Origin: Ditylenchus dipsaci
Taxonomy: Eukaryota; Nematoda; Chromadorea; Rhabditida; Anguinidae
Direction: 5' to 3'
Length of the DNA: 64,000 nt
NCBI GenBank assembly: GCA_004194705.1
Contig: SADC01001278.1
Span: 248,001-312,000 of the forward strand
This document shows positions 12,080 through 24,900 of this stretch, piece after piece. The notes beneath the pieces are model-generated. The model searched no databases and had not been told where the DNA came from. It worked only from the letters and a program-made list of their open reading frames with translations. The position numbers were made by a program, and so were the translations under genes. Every line of letters begins with the position of its first letter. Position 1 is the stretch's first letter.

Positions 12080-12745
12080 CAGTCGAGTACCGATAACCCG
12101 ACACCTTCTCGAGTTCGTTCCCACCTAGGGTCCGACAATTTTTTCGCCTCAATTTTTGAAGGCTTTTGAAAATTAGGCGCTACTACAGAATACCCCCCCC
12201 CCCCCAAAATCCGACCTTTAAAAAATGCTGTAACTACCCTTGCAAACAACAAGTTTAGGCTTAGCCCTCAGGCTTGGGGGTAGGCCAGCGTACGGAAGTT
12301 GTGACTAATGAAGAGTTTGCGCACATTTTCCGGGGTTTGGGACATAAATTGGGTACTTTTACTTAAGTTTTAAAAGGTCGGATTTGGGGGGGGGGTATTC
12401 TATAGTAGGGTCGAAAATTACATTTTGACCGTCTGGTGCCAAATATCATGAGGATTCCGATTTTACCGGTCGTTTTTAAGAAAAACCATTAAAATTTTGA
12501 CAAACAACAAATTAAAGAACAACGATGACACCCTTTTTTTAATGTCGGGTTATCGGTATTTTGTATTTTAAGTGTCAAAATTTTGAGGGTTTTTAAAAAC
12601 GACCGGTAAAATCATAATCCTTACGATATTTGGCACCATATTACCAAAACATAACTTTCAGAAGCCTTCGAAAATTTGGGGAAAAAAATTGTCGGACTTA
12701 GGTGGGAACAAGCTCAAGGGGTTTCGGGTTATCGGCACTCGACTG
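12080..12745. mobile_element. Pogo-like palindrome, 666 bp, with a nested element
   Basis: It starts CAGTCGAGTACCGATAACCC and ends with the inverse GGGTTATCGGCACTCGACTG. TA lies at 12078-12079 and 12746-12747. Arms share TTCGTTCCCACCTAGGGTCC with the elements at 19963-20400, 25003-26295 and 59626-60024. A C/G-tract element is inserted in the left arm at about 12175-12413. Confidence 0.8.
12175..12413. mobile_element. C-tract MITE (CTACTACAGAATACCCC ends)
   Basis: Inverted ends CTACTACAGAATACCCCCC and GGGGGGTATTCTATAGTAG enclose about 190 bp. The interior (TTTAAAAAATGCTGTAACTA) is nearly identical to the copy at 23443-23660, so it is a discrete family. Here it is nested inside a pogo-like palindrome. 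Confidence 0.7.
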
Positions 12746-12903
12746 TATAAAAATAGCACATTTAAAAAAGTTTAAAAGGCAGATGTGTCTATTTATTTAG
12801 TTTAATATAGCAAGCGAATCATGTGAGTGGTGAATAGGCAATAAAAATTGTACAATTACTACGAAAACACAATAAATAAAATTTAAAATATCATAAAAAA
12901 CAT

Positions 12904-12990
12904 TTATTTAGACAGTTTCTTGAGCACTCGAATCAAAGCCATATTTTCGTCTTTCAGTTTTTCATTGTCGGATTGTAGTTGTTTAGTCTT
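12904..12990 (-). CDS. MYPT alternative terminal exon B (canonical leucine zipper)
   Basis: After a TGTTTTCAG acceptor, in phase 0, the exon encodes KTKQLQSDNEKLKDENMALI and then RVLKKLSK and a stop. This closely resembles the vertebrate MYPT1 end (RLKDENGALIRVISKLSK). It is about 1.4 kb downstream of exon A, and either can follow the exon ending RRISALEYELE. Confidence 0.85.
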   Translation of the reverse strand, partial: KTKQLQSDNEKLKDENMALIRVLKKLSK

Positions 12991-15900
12991 CTGAAAACAA
13001 TAGGTCTCAGGTTGAAAAACTTAAATTTTAACTGCAAACAAGGTTTTATATAGGTTAAAGCAGTTAGAAGTTAGCTTGGTATGAAATATTATTTTGAAAT
13101 ATTCTCTAAAACAGGCGCATGTACAAAATTGTGTTTTTGTCCATTACAGTCAAACCTCGGTTATCCGGTTTGATTGGTTACAAGTTGGGAAGTAAGTGGT
13201 CTGCCAGTGGTTTTTTGCTACGAAAAATAGTTCTGAAACAAGATCTTAAACGAAGGCGGCTTTTAAAGAAAACTACTGCTGAGCCTCTATGTAACGACAG
13301 AGGTTTGGCTGTATATGATATTTTCATGCTATTTTTGTGACTTTATGCCAAAAAAATGATTTGTTTAGCACTTTCTGTCCAATGGTTTTTTGTGACTCAA
13401 TAATAACACCCACTTCAGATTTTGCTCTATTGTACACTGTATAATTTCTCATATATTATACCGGAAATTCTAGTATAAATAATATATCTGCCTTGTTTTT
13501 GTCTGAAAAGTACCTTGATTTGTTTGAATGTGTATAAATTGTGTCTGAAATAAGCTCGATTTCAGCTGAAATATACCTTTTTGTACCTAACAAGACGGGC
13601 AAATGTACGTACAGTTATCGACGAGACAAAATCTGAGTAGGTCTTAAAAATCTCATTCTGCTTGGGTGCAGGGTAAAAGTTTCCTGATACCCCTTATTCT
13701 TGTGGTTTTTACCTTTACCTTCAGCTACAGGTGAACAGTCAATCTCGGTAAAAGTAAAATTAAAAGTAAGATAATTAATACAGATAAAGGTAACAGTAAA
13801 AAGTGATGGTAACGATAAATACTTCATAAGGTTGAGGATAACGATGAAGGAACGGTAAGGTAGTAAATAAAGAAAGGTAAAGTCCAGGGTGCAAAATAAA
13901 GTCTTTTAGATTCAAAAAAGTAAGAAGAACCTCGATATAACGAAACCCTTAATATAACAAACCCCTTGGCTCAATATGGTTCGGTTTGACTAAAAGATAA
14001 TCAAGTATACCCTTGATATAAAAAACCCTCGATACAAGGGGCAAGGATTAAAGGAAATACTGCATTAGTGATAGAAAGACATATGTTTACTCGCAGATCG
14101 TAAGGCGAATGTAGTAATACCTCGATATGACAAACCCTTTATTTAGTTTTGGTTAAAATACCTGAATATGACGACCCTTCGGTATAACGAGCCTTTAAAA
14201 TTTTTTCCATCCCCCCGGAGGTTCATTATATCGGGTTCGACTGTAGATGCAAAAAAAGTCTTTTAGCTGCAAAAAAAAGCTGTGTCCTTTTTAAATTTTT
14301 CAAAGCAGCTCTTCTATATTATTTACGCATTTTTATTTAAGATTTTTTTTCACACGCACACAGCAAAACACAGCACACTTAATTTTCATTACTACCTAGG
14401 TGAACTATCCTGCCGACTAATCTTGGAAGAACACGAATTAGTGCTTCATTTTCAGTCTTAAGACGAGAATTCTCAGCTTCCAGCTGATTTGAAGCCTGGT
14501 AAACATTTTTTACAAATTTTGGAACGAAAATGTTTTGAAAGCAAATTATATACCTCAAGTTCATACTCCAAGGCCGAAATTCTGCGCTCGTAGTTGCGCC
14601 GTTCCTGGTCATCTAGAGGAATAGATGCAGTAGTGGACATAGGAGTTACCCGCCTTCCAGAGCCTGCACTGCCATTAGACATTGTCTAAATTGTTATTTT
14701 TCTTTAAAATAACCCAAAGTTGTTGTAAACCAGGAAATAAAATCAAGTTTTAGGGTTGGTGAATTCTGGGGCAAAAAATTTTAAAACCAGCAGTCAAAGC
14801 AACATATTATAAAGCTACGAAGTGAAAAAGGTAAGTAAAAATTAGAATGCTAAAAAACAAGAAGCTAAAGAAACTTTTTCTTATTTGTGTTTCTGGCGTC
14901 ATTTTTATGGCCGGAGTTTTTAACCATATTCGCAGCAAAAAAATCGGAGCCAAAGTGAGGGTCAGATAAAAAATTGGAGTCAGAGGGAAAAACCGAAAAG
15001 CTCAGAGCCGGATTAAGTATAAGCCAGCGCAGTATGCTAATTTGAATAAATAAAACCTCTTGCTTGGCCAGTTTAGCGTTCAGTTTGTCAATTTCTGAGT
15101 TCAACCGGTCATTTTCTTCCCTTTGTCGGTCATACAAGGTTTTGTAGCGTAGATTTTCAGCCGCTATTTCTTTTCTGTCATATGAAGAGCTTGTTTTTAG
15201 ATGAGGTGTTGACTCTACACCATTGTTCTGATAGTTAGCTGAGTCAACTGCACTGAACTGAAACTTAGTGATTTGTTTCAAGAATTCTTTTGATGGAATT
15301 GAAAAATTTTAAGAAAATGAATTTCTATTGTTTATTATTATTTTAAAATCAAAAGCAAACATTTTTTCATTTATTTTTCATTTTTTATTTATTTCAGTTT
15401 TTACAACCTAATCTCGATATACAAAATTCATCTTAAGTTCGTTCTTTTGATTTTAAAGCAGAGCTAACTATTAAAGGAATTTTCGGTACTAAACTAATAA
15501 TTCACATTTGTCGAAAATTTTTTGAAAATCGAGGTAAAAGTGGTCAGAACGCAAGCGAGAATTATATCGAGACTTGACTGTAATTTTTACCAATTCATCG
15601 AAGCCTTTACTGTCATTTCTGTTTTCTTCACTGTCATCTGCTATAAGCATTTCTGCTTCTTCCTTATCTTGAGCCAATTTCAACTTTTTCATCTCAGTTT
15701 CTAGACAAGAAGTCAGTCCTAGACTATTAGCATCAAACGAAGTATTGCAAACCACCGAAGTTACAGATAATTTTCTAGAAGGAATAACGTTTTCGTCTTC
15801 ATAAGCTTGATTAACTGCTAAATTAGCCATGTTCATCGAGTAATTCTTGCGACTGCCAAATACCCTTAAAGGTGAACTGCAGGGTTGCGTCAAAGCTGAG

Positions 15901-18900
15901 GGAGATTTCAAGCTGTCGGTTGAATAAGAAGGGTATCTAGTTGGATCAGGGCACAGTGAGTCCATTTCGTTGATATCATTTTCCGCCTTGAATTCCATGT
16001 CGAAAAATCAATACAAAATTCAAACAATTCAGCTAGAGGCAACTAGGAATAAAAGATAAGATTTCTAACTACTTTACTAAAAAAATTGGGTTATCATTGA
16101 CGACTGCTGATGGTCTAAATGAAAAAAGATCTGCTTTTATTTAACCACTACACAGTGCCGCGCATTGCACTAAATCAAAGAAAAAAGCTAACAGATACTC
16201 TTATCAACAATTTGAAGGGTGCTCTTGTGTATTTTTGATGGTAAATTTGTGTAAGTTGATTTAATTTTCCAAAGGTTTAACAGTAAATATTTTTGGCGTA
16301 TTTGTTTCTTAGAAATTTGTTTTTGGAGTGGAAAATTTAGTTACCTTGCTTGATTTATTATGGTTGTTATTGTCCAAGTGCACACGTGCACTCAGTTTGC
16401 TAAGCCGATTTTCAGTGATTTCCTTGTTATCTTCTTCCCTACACTCGATTGAATGAGTGGAAGCTGCAGCTGTAATAGCTTCCATGTCAACAGGACCTGT
16501 GCCTCGACGATTGGTCCTGATGATCTGCAAATTAATAAGTTGTTGAGGGTAAGAAATTGTACTTCAGAGGTCGATTTCAAAAAGAAAAACAAAATAAAGA
16601 AACCAAAAATATTCGGAAAATATAAAATGATATTTTTTATTTGATCTTCTTTTCAGTAAGATTTATAAGAAACTTTGACCAAAAATTTTCCTATTAACTA
16701 AAAATATATGTCTCAGACCCAGAAAAAAACGCACAACTTCCATACTCTTGACCCTAAGTTCTGAGCCTGAACTTATCCTTCCAAAGTGTAGTTACAGGGA
16801 TTTTGAAAAAGTCCGATATTTGGGGAGGGGAGAGGTAACATTCGCTATTAGCGCTGAAACTTTTGTGTTTAAAAAAATTGAAACGAAATTAAAATTAGGT
16901 TTCTTGTTAGCCCTAGGTTTCCATAGATACCCATTAAATTGCAAAATCGCACTAAAGCCTATTACTAACCTGAGATCTCCTGTTCAATTTGGCTGCTGAA
17001 GGTGTAGCTGAAGGCAAGGTAGCCTGTGCACTTGCTGAAGCAGGAGGCAATAGCATAAAGGTGGCTGGTTGACTGGCGGTCGAGGTGGACAGCGAGGTGG
17101 ATGAGGCGGCGGTTGAGGAAGAGGAACCCAAAGAGCTTTCTTCCTTACCCATATTAGAAGAGGGAGGCAGTTTGAAGTAGTAGGCAGTTGGGCTGCTGGA
17201 TGACTTCACCTTGGGTTCCAAATTCTCCATCGCCCTCCACTTGGTGGCTGAGTTACTCTCTGGTTGGGCAATGTCCTTGTGTTTTGGTGTTGAGGCTACT
17301 GTTGTAGCTTTTATAATTTCACTGGGAAGTGTTGTTTGCACTTTCCAATCACTTTCCTAAAATGGAATGTTTGGATATTGAAACTTGAAAAGATGAGAAG
17401 TTAATTAATTTTTTGTAGAATGTAATTTTTCTACATAAAAATATAACCAGGATGTATTCCTTAATCAATTTTTAGTTACTACATACTTGGAATTCAACTG
17501 AAAAATGAGTGTTAGAAATACCATATAACAGGGCAGAGATAATTTCTAAATAGCTCTAACTTTTTATTATTATTTTATACCATGTTAAGTAGGGATACAA
17601 GATGGCCTGGGCGAAAATTTTGAAAAAAAATCCGGTACGGGAATCCGGGACTAAGTGAAATTCCGGGACGGGACAATAATTTTTCCGGTCGGGACGCAAA
17701 AAAGAAATTGGACAACAACAATCAGTTTTTAAAAAAATATGCAAAAAAAATTGTCACAGTTTTACCTCAATTACAAAATATTGAATATTGCCCGAGTGTA
17801 TAACCGACTATATTTCATTTTACAATCCTAATATTCATTCAAAATATCGCAAGAATTCATAAATGATAATAAAAACAAGGCTGTACTTGACTAGAATTAA
17901 TGAATTCAGAAGACGGGACAGATTCTCAAAAGTCGAGACGGGACAATAAATCCGGGAATGGAAAAATAAACCAGGGACGGGACACCGGGACGGGACAGAC
18001 TCAAAAAATTTTCCGGGACGGGATTCGGGACGGGAAAAACTCTAACAATCCTCCGGGACGGACAAGACGATCCGTCCCGACCGTCCTATATCCCTCATGT
18101 TAAGGTGTAAAATGATAAATGTCACTTTAGACAAACATAACCTTCAACAAAAGGCTTTATGAGCAGTGTGCTATTCAAGAACTGAAAGCTAATGACAAGT
18201 CCGACTAGAATTTTTTAGTCATTTAAATTTGAGAGTTTATGCTTGCAACAATATTCAAGATCACACTCCAATCAAAAAATTTAAAGTCAAAGGGGGTTTT
18301 TTCATCCTGGACTTCTTCACTTTGCCACACCTTGCTTTTTTAAAATGATCAAATAATTTGCGTCACTCCGCATTTTATGTTTTTATGAAAAAGCTATTCA
18401 GTTTTGCTCAAAAGGAGCGCGCAATCCGTTTAACTGGAAATTTCCTTGATGCATAACGCAGTGGATAAGTGTTAGTGTCTTTTGTCCGAAAATGGCGCGC
18501 AGGTTCAACCAAGACTATTGCAACGCAGTTATTTTGCTTGAGATCTGCGACCCAAAGTACCCCTAGAAATTGGTCAAATAAGCCAAAACAATTAAAATGC
18601 CATAAGTAGGGTCGAAATTTCGTACCATTGTGGGTCAATAACTACTAATGCTTATAATTAGTTAAAGAAATCGCTAGCCCCACTAGTTGCCCACTCCCTC
18701 TAAAATAAAAAATATTTGTGGCAGACAAAAGAGTAGAATTCATGTACCCATCCAAGATAGTCAAACACAACAAATAGTTCAGAATAAATTTAATAATATT
18801 CAAACTTGTTAAATTTCTTAACTCGAACTAGACCAGGCCACATGTTAATATGTGTAGAAAATGTATCCGACCTGTTTGTGGTCGTCACCAGTGGGACTGT

Positions 18901-21900
18901 GTTGTGTCAAAGCCGAGCTTTTCCATCTGCCAAAATCTTCGGTTGATGAGGATGCGGATGAAGCTGAAGCAGAAGCTTGCCTAGCCGCCTCGCCTACTTG
19001 TTCCAAAGTGACGCCCTGGGTGGATCTTCTGGAGCTTCGTACCTTTTTGGAGTTGAGACGTCGCTCAGACTCACTCTCTTTCTGGGAGGTGGGCTGTGTA
19101 GGGGAGTTTGGGCAGAACTAAATTTGTTAAATTTGGCTTTACTTCGTTATTTTTAATCCTGCTTGATTTAAGAAATGGTACTTTTTTTCAAAATTATATC
19201 CGATGAACTTTCAAAGGAGATAATCCATGTATGTGAGATTTCCTATGTTTCTACTGCTCAAGTACTTTTCGAAGACATTTTGTAATTCTTTTATTGACAT
19301 TGATGTACAGCCTCTACCCGACCCCCCCCCCCCCCAATATAAAATCGTATTTTTGTAATAATGTTTTTGACCAGTGCTCAAGGCTTTATTAGTCAAAATT
19401 AGTATCCTGGTTGGAGCGCATCTCTTTGGCTATATTTTTGGTAGAAACTCGTATAAGAGCTATTTTCTTTAAAAAATCGGTCAAAACACGATATTTTTTC
19501 TTTTTCGGACTCCTAAACTTTTTTTTAATACACGCCAATAAAGTTTTTGCTCTAAGATATCTTTTTCGGACCACTAGCAGAGGTGCAGGCAAAAATTTTG
19601 GTTTTTCCTGTTATCGGGACCTCACCAGAAACTGTTAGTTTTAATGGTTCTTATCGGTTATCCGAAGCATCTCATTATGAAAGTGACCTCAATGGTTCGA
19701 CCAAGAAACAATGAATTTAAAGAACTTATTTAGAGTAAGGTTTCAATAACAGGAAAGTACCTCAAGGACCACTAGCAGAGGCGTAGGCAGAAATTTTTTT
19801 CAGGGAAGCCTAAAGCCTCTTCTGAAGGTCATTTTACCTGCTTATACTTTTTTTTAACTTTAACAGTGTTTTTATCTACAATTTTTCTAAGAAAAATCAG
19901 AGGGTTTTTGAAGCATGGTTAGCCCTATCCTGAATACCTCTATGGCAGCTAGATTTTACGTACAGTCAAACCTCTATATAACGCCCCCCCCCCTAAAAGT
20001 TCGTTCCCACCTTGGGTCCGACACTTTTTTTAGCTCGATTTTCAAAGCTTTTTTTAAATTCTGTTTTGACAGTCTGGTCGCAAATATCGCAAGGATTCCG
20101 ATTTTGCCGATCGTTTTTTCAAAATTTGAATAATTTTACTATTAAAAAATACAAAACCTCTATATAACGGCCCTCTAATTTTTTTTAGAGGGCCGTTATA
20201 TAGAGGTTTTGTATTTTTTAATAGTAAAATTATTTAAATATTGAAAAACGATCGGCAAAATCGGAATCCTTGCGATATTTGCGACCAGACTGTCAAAACA
20301 GAATTTAAAAAAAGCTTTGAAAATCGAGCTAAAAAAAGTGTCGGACCCAAGGTGGGAACGAACTTTTAGGGGGGGGGGGCGTTTTATAGAGGTTTGACTG
20401 TATAAAAATATTTTTGCATTTTAGTAAAATCAAACTTCCAATATGTTTTAGCAATAAAACATCACTATGCTCGAAAACCACAAAACAACACATAAAGGGT
20501 AAAACTGAAGCCAAATAGCAAAAAAAACAAAACATAACATAAGCGACACTAGCTAGCAAGCACACACCTGTTGATCATACAAATGGTACTTCTGACCACC
20601 GACGGCGTGACAGAAGTAGTGGCAGCAGTACTGTTAATATAACCACTACTAATGGCTGGACCAGCTTGTTTAGTACCATTGACCACCAGTCTTGTGTCGA
20701 ATGGTTTGGCTGACACTTTAGCTAATGTAGCTATAGTAGCTTTCAAGAATCCTTCAGTGGGTTTGCCATTGCCACTTTCATCGGCTGACTTAGGTGGACT
20801 GCTACTATTTTGCTGTTGGTTCAGAGCGAGCACACTACGACCAACTACTGAGCTTGCAGAAGTAGTAGTAGAGCTTGAAGAGGTGGTAGAAGAAGAAGAT
20901 TTGAGTTGAGCTAACCAGGGAACACTGGAGGTAGATGATATTGCAGAGGTCGAGCGAACCGCAGCATCGTTTGATGAACTGCAAATAGGCAAGCAGGTTT
21001 TTGGTCATTATGATTATGAAAAAGCACAGAAAATATAAAAAGCGGAAATGGTTTTGAGCAATTCACAGAAAGCACTGCACAATATTTGCTAAAAATGCAA
21101 AAAAACTAGAAATGAAAAAGCTTTCATAAAATTCACAAAATTTTCACTTAAAGGTCACTCCAAAGAAACATCTTTCTTACAGCCCCTTCTTCTGATTAAA
21201 AAAACATGTTTTGGTAATGTATTTTTGACTTATTTTGGACATTAATTTATAAAGTTACCATCCATTTTGTAGCTCATTTCACTGGCTACAAAATGGCTAG
21301 TAAATCGAGAAAGAGTGGTTTTTAAGGATGTTAAAATATGGGTCGAAAGCAAAATGTCAAAAACATGATTTTGAATGGAGAGGAGCCGTTCTATTAGAGG
21401 GATACGGTAAAATCAAAACCCACTTTTTCCTTTGTCCCATTACAGTAGGCGACGGAGATGGTGATTGCGAACTAGAATTGACTGATGTGGAGTCTGAAGC
21501 CGAAGGTGAAGTGATTCTAGCCAGTGGAGCTCCACTTCTGCTATTATTTCCGCTTTCTTCCTTGCCAAACAACAGCTCGTTGTAATTGTTTCTGGCCGGT
21601 ATGAACACGTTCCTAGTAGGTGTAGAATGGGCTGAAGAATTTGAGAAACCAATCCTGTGTCCTGTTGGTGTAGTAGGAGATTGTTGAGGTGATGGCGATG
21701 TTGGGACTGTGAATTGTTGCCTAGACTTTTGGAAATTGGATTGGTAGAGACCGGGAGGGGCCGTGGTGGATGCGTTGGAGCCTCTTGGCGAGGATAATGA
21801 CCTAGGTGGGGTTTGAGGAGGTGCCTTGGAATGCAAATCAAATGGGTTTGGAGGCACTCTCACGGTGCACTCTACGTTTTGATCGCTGGAGTGAAGGCTT

Positions 21901-24900
21901 GAGGAGGCCTGAAATTGAAAAAATTTAAAGTTTAAACTCAGATTTTATACAGTTTTGCTTTTTTAGTGTGAAAAGATAAGAAAAAGGCAACAACAAAATA
22001 TTTAACAGAATTAACAAGGGATGTATCAAAAATTTGCTGGATTTTCCTGTAGGAAAATTATTATTATTTTATGAAAATATTTGTGGAAGAGGAATCTCAA
22101 GAAAACAAAGAATGTGTATTTGTATGATTAAAGCAGCGTTGCCCGTCCCTTTTTGCTTGCTAGTGACTCAGACCAGCTTGAATAGAAAGGGGTATAGGGG
22201 AAAAAGTATCATAGTAATATTTGCGGAAATGTAGAGAGATCAGAGATTACGACCGTAGTTGTGTTTGCCACTGGCTCCTGTCTTTCTGTTTTTAATACGA
22301 GAAAGCAAAAAAAAACACTACAAATGACCTCTCTGACCATTTTTTTCCTAAACCGGATGCACATTCTCCGGAAATAACTAATTTTTATTAACACACGGAT
22401 AATTGTGACAAAAATAGCTTTTAGAGTTTTTGTGCTGCACAAAAATTGCAATAAGGACAGTAACGCTACGGCTCCAATAGACGCGTTATTTTTTATCCCT
22501 CACTCGGAAAAAACCGTAACTTTTAAATATATTTTAAACTTTGCATTGTAGATGTCATGTTGTAGCACAGAGACCGACCTACAAATAACAAGGGGAACAC
22601 CAGCGTGTTTGTGCCTATTAATAGTTGTGAGTGCTCATGAATTCCCGCCAACACCCCAACTTTGATTTTAACCACTAAAATTTTAAATTTCCCATACCCA
22701 AATTTATTTATGAAGGTTTTATCTACGTTGAGTGCTTTCAATCGAGCCAATCTTAACTCCCCGGCTGCCTGAGCTGCCTTGCGACTGCAAATGTAATTTA
22801 TCCACATTTTCAAACAATCTATAGTTCGTTTCATAGCGCTGCCATTATCTACTTACAAGGTAGGGAACCTGACTGAGACCTGGGAGAACTTCAAAGAAAT
22901 TTTTTTTGGCATATTTTTGTAGAAAGTTCCTAAGTTCCTGACAAATCTGGCTCCCCGGCTCGGAAGGTACACAAAACGTGGTACAAGGGTCACTCAAAGT
23001 TATAAAAACACGTCGATACCACTATCATGGCTTTTCATAACTGACCCATGGGTTACGGGTCATTCTTAATTTTTTTGTTAGTTTTCTGAGGCGTGGAGCC
23101 AAATTCACATAGCATTTAGGCATGCTCTACAAGAATACGCGCATAAAAAATTCATCGAAAGAACGCCAGGTCACAGTCAGGGTCCCTCCCTTGTGAGTTA
23201 CAGGACACAAACTGCGAAGCCTTGAAAAAAGGTAAAAGTTTAGGCCATTTACAATTACAATTCATTTACAATCCAATTCTTAATTTTACACACGTCTTGC
23301 TTTTATCACAACACCGTCGGTGTCCTAAAAATTTAAACAAAATATAAGAGAATTCAATTGTTTTTGACAGTCTTTTCTACTTCTCCACTTCGGGGTTAAG
23401 AGCATTTTTTGAAATAATTTTGTATTTATGATGTTGATAATGCGGCGCTAATAGCGAATAACCCCCCCCCCTCCAAGAATCCGACCTTTAAAAAATGCTG
23501 TAACTACCCTTGCAAACAACAACTTCAGGCTCAGCCCTTAGGCTTGGGGGTAGGCCGCACATACTTTCCGGGGTCTGGGACATAAATTTGGGTACTTTTT
23601 ACTTAAGTAAAAAAGGTGAAAATCGTTGGGGGGGGGGAGGGTTATTCGCTACTAGGGTCGATAATGCTAATTCAACTTTTTATTCTGCACAAATTTTTAT
23701 GGCATCGGAACATTGGGTTGTCGACAAAAAATGGCTCTAAAACCACATTTGAAAAACACAACATTTGGTTGAAACCTTACGTGTCGAGCCTATCCATTTA
23801 GCAGCTTTCACCGCCTTTCCCACCCCTTTCCCCAAACAGCTGAGCTTGCTACAACCAAAATAATGTCTCACTTGACCTACTTAAGCGTATTTATTAGTAT
23901 CTTTAGAGAGCAGTATCCCATAAATAAGACAAATAGCTCACCTCTTTAGGAGTTACAGACCGGCTTGAATTGTTCATAGAGCTGACATTAGATGCAGTGT
24001 TAGAAGCCGAAGATGTCTCACACGAACAACTGGTTTCCGCTTCAGAATTAGATGAAGCAACTGAAGCTGTGGACGGTCTTCTAAGATCTGGTTGTTTAAC
24101 TGCCTGCACTTGCTTTACTGTTGCACTTGTGGACAGGCTTGAAGACTTAGAAGCCGAGGACACTGTTTCTACTGAGTATTCTTCGTCTTCATCCTCTTCT
24201 CCCTCTTCTTCCTCTTCATCCAACATTGTGTCGTTAAGCTCAGGTTCAGCTAGTGGAGGGGCTTTTGCAGCAAGTCTGTGAGCAGTGGTTGAAACTGGAG
24301 GCGGCATAGATATTTTGGGCAGAATAGGTAGTTTGACGGTGGAAGTGACTGCGATGGCGGCTTGGGGAGTAGATTTGGTAGAAGTTGAGATCTGGAATTA
24401 ATGGTTTAGTTAATTTTCGGTAAGGCTGGCTCAATTAATGAAGTGTTTACTGGTTTTTTATTCTAAATAAAAAATAGGCCAAATTTTTGTTACCTAAAAA
24501 TGCTTTTACACGTTTCAGGTGCTAAAAAAACAAAAAAGCATGTTTACATGTGCTTTTGGGAGCGGAACATATTAAAGACTTCGACTAAATGTTGATTTTT
24601 TGCTAGTTATTTTCCCTAGTAAATGTGCAAAAACTAACCAGTGTTGTACCCGTAATAGTGTTCGAAGACTCTTTTTCTTTGGTCAGACCGTTGCTTTGGC
24701 TTATAGTGGCATTAGTGGTTAAAGATGAGGAGGAAGTAGAACGACTGGACGAAGATTTCGCCAAGAGTTTTGCTGATGTCTCCCTTGACCTTTGTTCTTG
24801 AATCTTTTGTTGCTGTTGCTCTATTGCATCGTTTCTGAGCTCATCCAGTTTCTTAAAAAGCAGAGGTTAGGATTGTTTGAAGCCATAATTTACATACCTG

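Larger units (their letters stand above)
9086..12903. other. Region between the cysteine-module gene and the MYPT 3' end
   Basis: It may contain unfound 5' exons of the cysteine-module gene. A partial pogo-like end (ATATCCAGGTTCAACTGTA) lies near 9460-9476. The block 10597-10665 is a second copy of 63642-63710. The hAT-like element 10879-11881 and the nested palindrome 12080-12745 occupy most of the rest. The minus frame 10534-10313 (starting MKPLNETTDETTRK) has no recognisable domain. Confidence 0.45.

Noticed and set aside
14865..15056. Extension of the MYPT coiled-coil exon past KLAKQE
   Set aside because: The open frame continues into Phe/Ser-rich sequence, but the GAG/GTTTTA donor and the phase-0 exon at 14685 fit MYPT better.
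18861..19121. Plus-strand open frame opposite the MYPT RRSTQGV exon
   Set aside because: The minus strand encodes the conserved phosphorylation motif with proper splice sites. The plus frame is its complement.
22718..22790. Possible cassette exon in MYPT (acceptor TTTGCAG, donor CAAC/GTAGAT)
   Set aside because: The flanking exons are both phase 0 and already join. This segment would enter in phase 0 but leave in phase 1, breaking the frame.
23970..24281. Plus-strand Asp/Glu/Ser-rich open frame
   Set aside because: It is antisense to the MYPT exon with the acidic run and has no splice or start support.
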